A DNA stretch of 64,000 nt from Rufibacter roseus (GTDB taxonomy: Bacteria > Bacteroidota > Bacteroidia > Cytophagales > Hymenobacteraceae), in contig NZ_LRML01000004.1 in NCBI RefSeq assembly GCF_001647285.1, forward strand, positions 186,001 to 250,000, in the 5' to 3' direction. Both the position numbers and the translations under genes were made by a program. The notes under the pieces were generated by a model that was not told where the DNA came from, did no database searches, and worked only from the letters and a program-made list of their open reading frames with translations. This document shows positions 25,105 to 32,679 of the stretch, piece after piece. Numbering within the stretch: position 1 is the first letter of the stretch; every line of letters starts with the position of its first letter.

Positions 25105-25368
25105 ATGAGCACCTCATACCTCTCTTACAGCAAAATGATTCTTTTGAAAGTAAGTTTTGACGTAGTATTGTTTGAGAAAGAGCTCCGAAAATGCCTCCGC
25201 CTGCTATTGACGCATGAAATACGGGAATTGAAGCGCTGGTGTCGCGCTACTTTCCCTAAAAGCTTTCGCCGCATTATGGGTCGCTGCTTCCGCCTTTTCC
25301 GCCGAAGCAAAACAGGTACTGCCAAAAAAGCCGCGGTATCCTCTGAGCAATTAGAAGCTGTTTGTTAA
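25105..25368 (+). CDS. Small conserved hypothetical protein
   Basis: 87 residues. The core MILLKVSFDVVLFEKELRKC followed by HEIRELKRWC resembles small Bacteroidota proteins usually annotated as hypothetical, beginning SYSK-ILxKVSFD and ending in an ELxxWC motif. The tail is basic (FRRSKTGTAKKAA). No known domain or active site. The start ATG follows an AT-rich stretch. It stands between the nucleotidase pair and ctlX and may share the promoter at 24605. Family recall is from memory and not verified. Confidence 0.55.
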   Translation: MSTSYLSYSKMILLKVSFDVVLFEKELRKCLRLLLTHEIRELKRWCRATFPKSFRRIMGRCFRLFRRSKTGTAKKAAVSSEQLEAVC

Positions 25369-25411
25369 CACATTGCACTTCACACCCTTTTCTTTATAGA
25401 CAAATCAAAGC

Positions 25412-25447
25412 GTTTCGGGCCTGTTTTTTAAAAAGCAGGCCCGAAAC
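25412..25447. repeat. 36-nt palindrome, copy 13 (best arms)
   Basis: Left arm GTTTCGGGCCTG, right arm GCAGGCCCGAAAC, nearly perfect and extended outward by AGC/GCT. Both 5/32 (C-G) and 6/31 (G-C) are changed in pairs relative to copy 1. Confidence 0.9.
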
Positions 25448-25507
25448 GCTTTTGTGCTTAAAGCTGTTGGTTTCTGATTGCTGATTGATGGTTGTTCACT
25501 AATCATC

Positions 25508-25541
25508 CAGCCCTTGTTGGTGTTATCACCAACAAGGGCTG
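25508..25541. repeat. Palindrome family 2, perfect copy
   Basis: Arms CAGCCCTTGTTGGTG and its complement, 15 bp perfect, loop TTAT. Relatives at 4622 and 4713. Confidence 0.85.
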
Positions 25542-25562
25542 ACGGCTGTCTGTAGGTTGCTG

Positions 25563-25628
25563 ATTGTTTTTGATAATTGCTGATTACTCATTGTTCATTA
25601 CTCATTGCTCATTACTCATAGTTCACTG
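25563..25628. repeat. Tandem word repeat upstream of ctlX
   Basis: Repeated units of CTCATT/GCTGATTACT/GTTCATTACT. A similar GATTGTTG-type word repeat occurs after ctlX at 26605-26645. Confidence 0.6.
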
Positions 25629-25653
25629 ACAACTGATTTCTGTATCTTGCGGA

Positions 25654-26604
25654 ATGGAAATCAAACAACTGCCTACGCACCCCAAGGCTCGCTTAGCTGA
25701 CCAACTGCTGCTGGTAAGACCTGCCCACTTCTCCTCAAACCCCGAAACCGCCCAGGACAATGCCTTTCAACAGGAGGTTCCGGCTGGAGCCGAAGACAAA
25801 GTGCAGCAAAAAGCTCTGGATGAGTTCAATCAGTTTCTGCTGAAATTATGGGCTGCCCGCATTGACGTGCTGGTGCTGGATGACCCCGAAGAACCTGCCA
25901 CCCCAGATGCCATTTTCCCGAACAACTGGATCTCCTTCCATAAGGGCGGCAAAGTAGTGCTCTATCCCATGTACTCCCCCACCCGCCACCTGGAGCGTCA
26001 CCCTGATATTTTCCGGCAGATGAAAGAAGAGCACGGCTTGCCGTTCACAGAAATCATTGACCTAACCTATTTTGAGGAGCAGGGCAAGTTTTTGGAAAGC
26101 ACCGGCAGCATGGTACTGGACCGCGAGCACCGCCTAGCATACGCCTGCCTCTCTAACCGCACCCACGTAGAGCCCCTGCAAGTTTTCTGCGATAAGCTGA
26201 ACTACCGCCCCATCGTTTTCCATGCCACTGACCAAGACGGGCTGCCTATTTACCACACCAACGTGATTATGTGCATTGGCGCTGATTTTGCGCTTGTATG
26301 CCTAGAGGCAATTCAGGACGAGGAAGAACAGGGCGTACTACTGGAAGCCTTGGTAGACACCGGCAAAGAAATCATAGACCTGAGCCTGGCGCAGGTAAAG
26401 AAAATGGCTGGCAACATGCTGCATGCTCGCAACAAATCAGGTGAGCCCGTACTGATTATGTCAGAGAAAGCTTACAAAGCCTTGCGCAAAGACCAGTTTG
26501 AGGAATTGAACAGCCGTACTAAAATGGTGAGGGCAGACCTGAGGACCATTGAAGCCCATGGCGGCGGAAGCGCCCGTTGTATGTTGGCGGAGGTTTTCGT
26601 TTAG
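25654..26604 (+). CDS. ctlX: Citrulline utilisation hydrolase-type protein CtlX
   Basis: 316 residues of the amidinotransferase/arginine deiminase superfamily, matching the CtlX type. FPNNWISFHKGGKVVLYPM is near 88-106, then GSMVLDREHRLAYACLSNRT, FHATDQDGLPIYHTNVIMC (His of the active site) and C-terminal HGGGSARCMLAEVF with the likely nucleophile Cys309. The fold hydrolyses or transfers guanidino or ureido groups; CtlX is linked to citrulline use in other bacteria. Single gene, with TATCTTGC just upstream of the ATG as a weak promoter. Substrate not certain. Confidence 0.88.
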   Translation: MEIKQLPTHPKARLADQLLLVRPAHFSSNPETAQDNAFQQEVPAGAEDKVQQKALDEFNQFLLKLWAARIDVLVLDDPEEPATPDAIFPNNWISFHKGGKVVLYPMYSPTRHLERHPDIFRQMKEEHGLPFTEIIDLTYFEEQGKFLESTGSMVLDREHRLAYACLSNRTHVEPLQVFCDKLNYRPIVFHATDQDGLPIYHTNVIMCIGADFALVCLEAIQDEEEQGVLLEALVDTGKEIIDLSLAQVKKMAGNMLHARNKSGEPVLIMSEKAYKALRKDQFEELNSRTKMVRADLRTIEAHGGGSARCMLAEVFV

Positions 26605-26931
26605 TTGCTGATTGTTGATTGCTTGTTGTTGATTGTTGGTTGCTGAAACTGAATTTTCTTACTGATTATTGTTGCTGTTGGGAGTCTATTGACTGCCAAC
26701 GTCAGATGGACAGGTAGTCTCTGACTACCTTCGCTGCCTTGCAGCGACACCACACATTGCTGAACCTCTACTTTTGCGGCCAATTCAACCAACGCCGAGA
26801 GACCTAATAAGTACAAGCCGCAGGCGTGCTTCTCCATTCTCGCATCTACTGATGTTGGAAACTTGGTGTTTTCCTTTGCCTTACACTTCTCTGTTCCTCT
26901 ACCTCGGAGAGTAAGTAGTACCACTAAATGC

Positions 26932-26967
26932 GTTTTTGGCCTGTTTTTGAAAAATCAGGCTAAAAAC
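26932..26967. repeat. 36-nt palindrome, copy 14
   Basis: Left arm GTTTTTGGCCTG, right arm ATCAGGCTAAAAAC. Convergent gap; 6/31 pair is T-A. Confidence 0.85.
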
Positions 26968-26980
26968 ACCAGCAAAAGAA

Positions 26981-27012
26981 AGACCTCACATGTTATAAAA
27001 CCTGTGAGGTCT
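26981..27012. repeat. Hairpin AGACCTCACA / TGTGAGGTCT
   Basis: Perfect 10-bp arms with a 12-nt AT-rich loop. A possible terminator or small palindromic repeat in the convergent gap; no T tract follows directly. Confidence 0.55.
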
Positions 27013-27154
27013 GTTCCTGTAGAGACTAGGCACTGCCTCGTCTCCCACGCATTACTGATAAAACTGCAAGTTCGTACCAAATTCTATCCTTGGTACCCAT
27101 CTGAAATACATCCTCTTTTCGGCCACTTTTTTCAAAAACAACTCAAAATCAGCC

Positions 27155-27904
27155 TTACAAATTTATTAGCATCTGCTTTAGCTTTTGCGCATCAGTAGTA
27201 GCGTTTCCGCCTATGGTATTGTTGAAGAAGCACCACACCTCTTTCCCGTCCAGGAGCCAGTCTTGCGCCATGTAAGTAAACCGCTCCAATTCTTCCTCTG
27301 GATAAGGGCTGCGGTAGACTACCTCGTGGCCGTGCAGACGCAGGTAAACCGTATCAGTAGTGGCGGCGGCTAGGGCAGGCCATTTCTTACCGGCACTAAT
27401 CACTACCAATGAAATGTTGAATTCCTCCAGCAGTTCCAGCGCTTCTTCTGTGTGCCAAGAAACGTGCCTGACTTCCAGCGCAAATACTGTTTGGGGATAC
27501 AAATCCCGGAGCAGCGTGAAGAAATGCTTGGCCACCATTTCGTTGTAGTGGAAAGAACCGGGCAACTGCACCAGTACCGGCCCCAGCCTCTCTCCCATTA
27601 TCAGAAAACGGCCCATCCACTTGCGGAGCGGGTCTTCAATGTTTTGCAGGCGATTTTCATGGGTAATGGAGCGGTGAAGTTTGGGCGCGAACTTAAAATG
27701 AGGCGGTGTAATGTCCAGCCACTTCTGAATAGTTTTCTCCATGGTGAAATGGTAGAAACTGCTGTTGACCTCGGTGCAGTTAAAGTGCTGGGCGTAAAAA
27801 GGTAGCATCTCCGCTGACTTGATATCTTCAGGATAAAAAATGCCGCGCCAGGCGTAACTCCAGCCCGAGGTGCCAATGTACAGTTTGTCTTGAGGTAGCT
27901 CCAT
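27155..27904 (-). CDS. DUF72 domain protein
   Basis: 249 residues from ATG at 27904, a TIM-barrel-like DUF72 protein: LYIGTSGWSYAWRGIFYP at the N-terminus, HFNCTEVNSSFYHF, FKFAPKLHRSITHENRL, GPVLVQLPGSFHYN, ALEVRHVSWH, and a C-terminal VYLRLHGHEV and WCFFNNTIGGNA. Conserved acidic and His residues suggest an enzyme, but none of its reactions is known. A further in-frame ATG at 27934 would add 10 residues not found in the family. Divergent from mutA across a 36-nt repeat. Confidence 0.9.
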   Translation of the reverse strand: MELPQDKLYIGTSGWSYAWRGIFYPEDIKSAEMLPFYAQHFNCTEVNSSFYHFTMEKTIQKWLDITPPHFKFAPKLHRSITHENRLQNIEDPLRKWMGRFLIMGERLGPVLVQLPGSFHYNEMVAKHFFTLLRDLYPQTVFALEVRHVSWHTEEALELLEEFNISLVVISAGKKWPALAAATTDTVYLRLHGHEVVYRSPYPEEELERFTYMAQDWLLDGKEVWCFFNNTIGGNATTDAQKLKQMLINL

Positions 27905-27943
27905 GTGGTGTACAGACGCAGAATCAGAGAGCAAGTTTCCGTT

Positions 27944-27979
27944 GTTTTGGAGCTATTTTTAGAAAAACACATCAAAAAC
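27944..27979. repeat. 36-nt palindrome, copy 15
   Basis: Left arm GTTTTGGAGCTA, right arm ACACATCAAAAAC, poorly paired in the middle. Divergent region. Confidence 0.75.
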
Positions 27980-28112
27980 AGCAGAAAGCTTTTTTCTTAC
28001 ACAGAATTACCTCCACTCCTTAACGCTGCAATTTTTATTTAATCAGGCCAAACCTAACATTGCACGGCAGCGGAATTACCAGTTCTGCCGTAGAACAGTT
28101 CAAGCAAAAAGC

Positions 28113-28120
28113 TATATTTA
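28113..28120 (+). promoter_or_regulatory. -7 box TATATTTA
   Basis: TAnnTTTA, 24 nt before the preferred mutA ATG at 28144. Confidence 0.45.
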
Positions 28121-28143
28121 CCCAAACAACCGTTAGCGTTTGT

Positions 28144-29976
28144 ATGACTGACACTTCCTCTTCAGAGGCACTATTCCCTGAGTTCGGGCCGGTAACGGCA
28201 GAGCAATGGGCTGCCAAGATAAAACAAGACCTAAAAGGCGCCGACCCAAATGACCTGCACTGGCAGAGTTATGAAGGAATTGTCGTGGCTCCTTTTTATA
28301 CGAAAGATAATCGCCCAGCTGATGCCGCCTTCTACACCGCGCCCGGACAGTACCCTTACCTGCGCACGCCCAAAACAAACCAAAATAACTGGCTGAACTA
28401 CCAGGTGATCAGAGTATCTGGCAAGGGCAGAGAGGCCGTTGACAAAGCCGTAGAGGTGCTAAGAAAAGGAGCAGATGGCATTCATTTCATATTGGAGCAA
28501 GGCTATGATTTTGATACAGTTTACCTCATTGAGCAAATAGACCTGACACAGGTGCCGGTGGCCTACACTGTTTCTACCGAAGCGGCCAATTTTCTGCATC
28601 ACCTACTCGCAGGGCTCACCCGCAAAAAAGTTAACCTGAACCAGTTACAGGGATTTCTGAAGTGTTCGCCTATATTGTCTTCAGAGAATTATAAGCAGCT
28701 GGACATGGAGCACGTGCAGCACCTAATGGAACAGACCTTAGACTCTCCTAATTTTTACGCCCTCACCATTAATGGCTCTCACTTCAGCAACAAAGGAGCT
28801 ACGCTGGTGCAGGAAGTGGCAATCACTCTATCTATTGCGGTTTGCTACACTAATGGTCTTAACTGTGACATTCTGCCCGTAGAGCGAATTTTCCAGAACA
28901 TGCAATTTCACCTGGCCGTAGGCACCAACTACTTCTTCGAGATTGCCAAGTTCAGAGCGGTACGGCTGCTGTGGGCGAAAATAGTGGAAGCCTTTGGCGC
29001 TCCTGCTAGTGTTGCCGGTGCCTTGAGTATTCATGCCTCCACATCGCGCTGGCACCAGACAACTTTGGACCCGCACACTAATTTGCTTCGGCACACCACT
29101 GAGGTAATGAGCGCAGTGATTGGCGGAGTGAACTCCGTGGAAGTGGAGCCGTTTGACAGCACTTTCCGGAAGGCCAATGACTTTAGCGAGCGTATCGCCC
29201 GTAACATTCCCATCATTCTGAAAGAAGAAGCTTATCTAGACCAGGCCATTGACCCAGCAGCCGGCTCTTATTACCTGGAATACCTTACCCAGCAAATCGC
29301 TGAGAAAGCTTGGGCATTGTTTCAGGACATAGAGAGCAGGGGTGGTTTCATTCCGGCTTCTAATACAGGTTATATCAACAACCTGATAAAAGAGGCCAGC
29401 AGTCAAAAATTCAAAGACATTGCCTCGGGCAAAGAAGTGATATTGGGCACGAACAAATACCCCAACCCCAACGAAAAGCATGATTTTGACCCTGAGGATC
29501 TGATTCAGAGCAAACAATTCGACAACACCCGCGCCGCCTACTCCTATGAAGTCATGCGCCTGGCCACGGAACTGCATTACCGCAAGAAAAACCGTCGTCC
29601 GCACGCGCTGGTGGTGCATATTGGAAACGCCCTTCAGGAACATATACACGCTTCGTTTGCGCGGGAGTTCTTTACCTGCTCCGGCTTCACCACGCAGGTG
29701 CTCAAGTTCGATACCCCTTCAGCTGCTTTGGGTGCCGTGAAAGAGATGGATGTGCAGGTAATTGTGATGGCCGCCCCAGAAAATGAGTTCGACAAATTCG
29801 CCGAAGCTTTTGCCACTGGCATGCGCGCCCAACATCGGCAAGGCCCCGCCCTGATTTTAGCCGATGACCCATTGCACCTGAAAGATGAGCTCCGCGCCCA
29901 CGGTTTTGACGAGTTTCTATTTCAGGGTTGTGATACAGTAGAGATCATTGCCCGCATTCAGGAACGGCTAATGTAG
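28144..29976 (+). CDS. mutA: Methylmalonyl-CoA mutase small subunit
   Basis: 610-residue beta subunit of the heterodimeric adenosylcobalamin mutase that interconverts succinyl-CoA and methylmalonyl-CoA (propionate/odd-chain metabolism). A TIM-barrel domain with SRWHQTTLDPHTNLLRHTTEVMSAVIGG and AAGSYYLEYLTQQIAEKAW, and a C-terminal flavodoxin-like domain (about 480-610) that lacks the DxHxxG cobalamin motif, as expected for the noncatalytic subunit. ATG 28144 is preferred: 28060 is a TTG that lies before the -7 box. mutB follows after 310 nt of repeats. Confidence 0.94.
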   Translation: MTDTSSSEALFPEFGPVTAEQWAAKIKQDLKGADPNDLHWQSYEGIVVAPFYTKDNRPADAAFYTAPGQYPYLRTPKTNQNNWLNYQVIRVSGKGREAVDKAVEVLRKGADGIHFILEQGYDFDTVYLIEQIDLTQVPVAYTVSTEAANFLHHLLAGLTRKKVNLNQLQGFLKCSPILSSENYKQLDMEHVQHLMEQTLDSPNFYALTINGSHFSNKGATLVQEVAITLSIAVCYTNGLNCDILPVERIFQNMQFHLAVGTNYFFEIAKFRAVRLLWAKIVEAFGAPASVAGALSIHASTSRWHQTTLDPHTNLLRHTTEVMSAVIGGVNSVEVEPFDSTFRKANDFSERIARNIPIILKEEAYLDQAIDPAAGSYYLEYLTQQIAEKAWALFQDIESRGGFIPASNTGYINNLIKEASSQKFKDIASGKEVILGTNKYPNPNEKHDFDPEDLIQSKQFDNTRAAYSYEVMRLATELHYRKKNRRPHALVVHIGNALQEHIHASFAREFFTCSGFTTQVLKFDTPSAALGAVKEMDVQVIVMAAPENEFDKFAEAFATGMRAQHRQGPALILADDPLHLKDELRAHGFDEFLFQGCDTVEIIARIQERLM

Positions 29977-30286
29977 CGCGCTGCGCGCGCCAGTCCTGAG
30001 TCCTGAATTCTGAGTCTAGCGTTATTCTCCTTTAGGTCATCCCGAGTGTAACCGAGGGATCTAACGAAGAAGTTTTACAGAAGAATTATAGTAAGATTCT
30101 CCGTCTGCACTCAGAAGGACAACTAAGAACACCTATACCCGCCACCAAATTCTTCTAAGATAACAGTGGAGGGGAAAACGGCGAAAGCAAGTGCAAATGA
30201 ATGAACGGTGCAGTATTAAGAATAGAAACCAGATGCCATTGCAGGATAGTCTTTTGTCTTGCGTCTAACATCTAACGTCTAAAAAA
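29977..30286. other. Repeat-filled gap between mutA and mutB
   Basis: Has GAGTCCTGA/GTCTTGCGTC word repeats at both ends and a MITE-like element (30036-30120). No reading frame of interest. Confidence 0.6.
30036..30120. repeat. MITE-like inverted repeat, short form
   Basis: Starts GTCATCCCGAGTGTAACCGA (then GGGATCTAAC) and ends with an inverted relative CTGCACTCAGAAGGAC. Same family as 14940-15115. Confidence 0.6.
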
Positions 30287-32419
30287 ATGAAACCAGATTT
30301 CACCAAAATACCATTTACGTTTTCGGGCTCTTTTCCGGAAAACAAGCCAAAAACGGAGCGGAAAACCTGGAAGACGGCTGAGCGCCTGCCGCTGCAGAAC
30401 TTCTACACCAAAGAAGACACTGAAAAGTTTGAGCATCTGGACTTCGCTGCTGGCATACCTCCTTATTTGCGGGGTCCGTACAGCACCATGTACGTGAAGA
30501 ACCCATGGACGATCAGGCAGTATGCCGGCTTTAGCACGGCCGAAGAATCAAACGCTTTTTACCGCCGCAACCTGGCCGCCGGTCAGAAAGGGCTATCGGT
30601 GGCGTTTGACTTAGCTACGCACCGGGGCTACGACTCTGATCACCCACGCGTGGTTGGTGACGTAGGCAAGGCTGGTGTAGCCATTGATTCTATTCTGGAC
30701 ATGAAGATTCTGTTCGACCAGATTCCGCTGGACCAGATGAGCGTGTCTATGACCATGAACGGTGCAGTGTTACCCATTCTGGCCTTTTATATTGTGGCGG
30801 CTGAGGAGCAGGGTGTGAAGCCGGAGCAGCTGAGCGGCACCATCCAGAACGACATTTTAAAAGAGTTCATGGTGCGCAACACGTACATTTATCCGCCGGA
30901 GCCCAGCATGCGGATTATCGCTGATATTTTTGCGTACACCTCCAGGCACATGCCCAAGTTCAACTCCATCAGCATCTCTGGCTACCACATGCAAGAAGCC
31001 GGCGCCACCGCCGATATTGAACTAGCCTACACCCTAGCCGATGGGTTGGAATACGTGCGCACAGGTCTGGCCGCAGGCATGGACATTGACACGTTCGCTC
31101 CTAGGCTGTCGTTTTTCTGGGCCATTGGCATGAACCATTTCATGGAAATTGCCAAGATGCGGGCGGCTCGTATGCTCTGGGCCAAGATCATTAAGCAGTT
31201 CAACCCCAAGAGTGACAAATCGCTAGCCCTGCGCACGCACTGCCAAACATCTGGCTGGAGCTTAACCGAGCAGGACCCGTTCAACAACGTGGCCCGTACT
31301 ACCGTGGAAGCCTTAGCCGCCGCCTTAGGCGGAACCCAAAGTCTGCACACCAATGCGCTGGATGAAGCTATAGCCTTACCAACCGATTTCTCCGCCCGCA
31401 TTGCCCGCAACACCCAAATCTATCTGCAGCAGGAAACGCACATTACCAAAACTGCTGACCCTTGGGGCGGCTCTTATTACGTGGAGGCCCTCACCCATCA
31501 ACTCGCACACCGCGCCTGGGATTTAATTCAGGAAGTGGAACGCTTAGGCGGCATGGCCAAAGCCATTGAAACTGGCTTGCCTAAAATGCGCATTGAGGAG
31601 GCCGCTGCCCGCCGTCAGGCACGTATTGACGCCGGTAAAGACGTAATTGTAGGCGTAAACAAATTCCGGCCGGAGCAGGAAGAGCAACTGGAAATCTTAG
31701 ACATTGACAACACCGCCGTACGCGAAGCCCAGTTAGCCCGTTTGGCGCAACTCCGTGAGAACCGTGATGAAGCCGCTGTCTTTGCTGCCATGGATGCTCT
31801 CACACAAGCTGCTGAAACAGGCGAAGGCAACCTGCTGGAGCTAGCCGTAAATGCTGCTCGAGTGCGGTGCAGCCTCGGCGAGATATCTTATGCCTTGGAA
31901 AAAGTATACGGTCGCCACCGAGCCACTATCAGATCTATATCAGGCGTGTACAGTTCAGAAATATCAGACGATGAAAACTTCCGCAAAGCCCAGGAGCTAG
32001 CGGATCAGTTCGCGGCCCAGGAAGGCCGTCGCCCCCGCATTATGGTTGCCAAAATGGGCCAGGACGGCCATGACCGCGGCTCCAAAGTAATTGCCACCTC
32101 TTTCGCCGACCTCGGCTTTGACGTTGACTTGGGTCCACTTTTCCAAACTCCAGAGGAAGTAGCCCTTCAAGCCGCTGAAAACGATGTGCACGTGGTAGGC
32201 GTGAGCAGTCTGGCCGCCGGGCATAAAACCTTAATTCCACAGTTGATCGCTGAGCTGAAGAAGCTAGGCCGAGAAGACATAATGGTCATTGCCGGCGGCG
32301 TGATTCCGGCGCAGGACTACCAGTTTTTGTATGACGCTGGGGTAGCTGGGGTGTTTGGTCCAGGTACGGTCATCAGTGTGGCTGCTCAGGAGATTCTGGA
32401 GAAATTACTTAAAAGTTAA
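30287..32419 (+). CDS. mutB: Methylmalonyl-CoA mutase large subunit
   Basis: 710-residue catalytic alpha subunit binding adenosylcobalamin. The substrate barrel includes [21 protein letters not shown] and [17 protein letters not shown]. The C-terminal B12 domain carries [10 protein letters not shown] with the cobalt-coordinating His595, then GLDxG-like [15 protein letters not shown] and the GGVIP loop. Residues 11-23 are encoded by a 36-nt palindrome copy in frame, in a part of the N-terminus that varies among mutases. Partners in the window: mutA upstream and the GTPase meaB at 37728. Confidence 0.97.
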   Translation: MKPDFTKIPFTFSGSFPENKPKTERKTWKTAERLPLQNFYTKEDTEKFEHLDFAAGIPPYLRGPYSTMYVKNPWTIRQYAGFSTAEESNAFYRRNLAAGQKGLSVAFDLATHRGYDSDHPRVVGDVGKAGVAIDSILDMKILFDQIPLDQMSVSMTMNGAVLPILAFYIVAAEEQGVKPEQLSGTIQNDILKEFMVRNTYIYPPEPSMRIIADIFAYTSRHMPKFNSISISGYHMQEAGATADIELAYTLADGLEYVRTGLAAGMDIDTFAPRLSFFWAIGMNHFMEIAKMRAARMLWAKIIKQFNPKSDKSLALRTHCQTSGWSLTEQDPFNNVARTTVEALAAALGGTQSLHTNALDEAIALPTDFSARIARNTQIYLQQETHITKTADPWGGSYYVEALTHQLAHRAWDLIQEVERLGGMAKAIETGLPKMRIEEAAARRQARIDAGKDVIVGVNKFRPEQEEQLEILDIDNTAVREAQLARLAQLRENRDEAAVFAAMDALTQAAETGEGNLLELAVNAARVRCSLGEISYALEKVYGRHRATIRSISGVYSSEISDDENFRKAQELADQFAAQEGRRPRIMVAKMGQDGHDRGSKVIATSFADLGFDVDLGPLFQTPEEVALQAAENDVHVVGVSSLAAGHKTLIPQLIAELKKLGREDIMVIAGGVIPAQDYQFLYDAGVAGVFGPGTVISVAAQEILEKLLKS
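30319..30354. repeat. 36-nt palindrome, copy 16, inside mutB
   Basis: Left arm GTTTTCGGGCTC, right arm ACAAGCCAAAAAC. Exactly 12 codons (residues about 11-23), so the frame is kept. The only copy seen within a coding region apart from the porQ start. Confidence 0.9.
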
Positions 32420-32440
32420 CCCAAAGCTGGTTAAAAAGAA

Positions 32441-32478
32441 ACGAGCTGCCGAGGGTTTGTAGACGCTCGGCAGCTCGT
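32441..32478. terminator. Hairpin after mutB
   Basis: Perfect 13-bp arms (ACGAGCTGCCGAG and complement), 12-nt loop, 22 nt past the mutB stop. The T-rich side faces the minus strand, so termination of mutB is uncertain. Confidence 0.5.
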
Positions 32479-32514
32479 AAAGCCCCATGTATAATATCTA
32501 GCAGACACACAGCC

Positions 32515-32549
32515 ATTTTTCGCCTCTTTCTCTGAAAACAAGGCTAAAC
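32515..32549. repeat. 36-nt palindrome, copy 17 (degenerate)
   Basis: Right arm GAAAACAAGGCTAAAC is clear; left arm ATTTTTCGCCTC is weak. Confidence 0.55.
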
Positions 32550-32679
32550 CACCTCCCGGTTTAAACTTTTCGCACTTTAATTATCTTACCTTTTAAACCA
32601 TTGACAGAAGTTATAGTCTAAAACGTGTAAATTCAACACCTAACACTACAACCCTTTTTAACAAACCAGCTTACACCTT

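Larger units (their letters stand above)
26605..27154. other. Intergenic region after ctlX
   Basis: Contains a GATTGTTG word repeat (26605-26645), a 36-nt repeat and a 10-bp hairpin. Short frames here show no recognisable protein. Confidence 0.6.

Noticed and set aside
24633-25160. 175-codon plus-strand frame
   Set aside because: Begins with a TTG inside the TATACTTG promoter, has no ATG and covers two other frames; composition is not protein-like.
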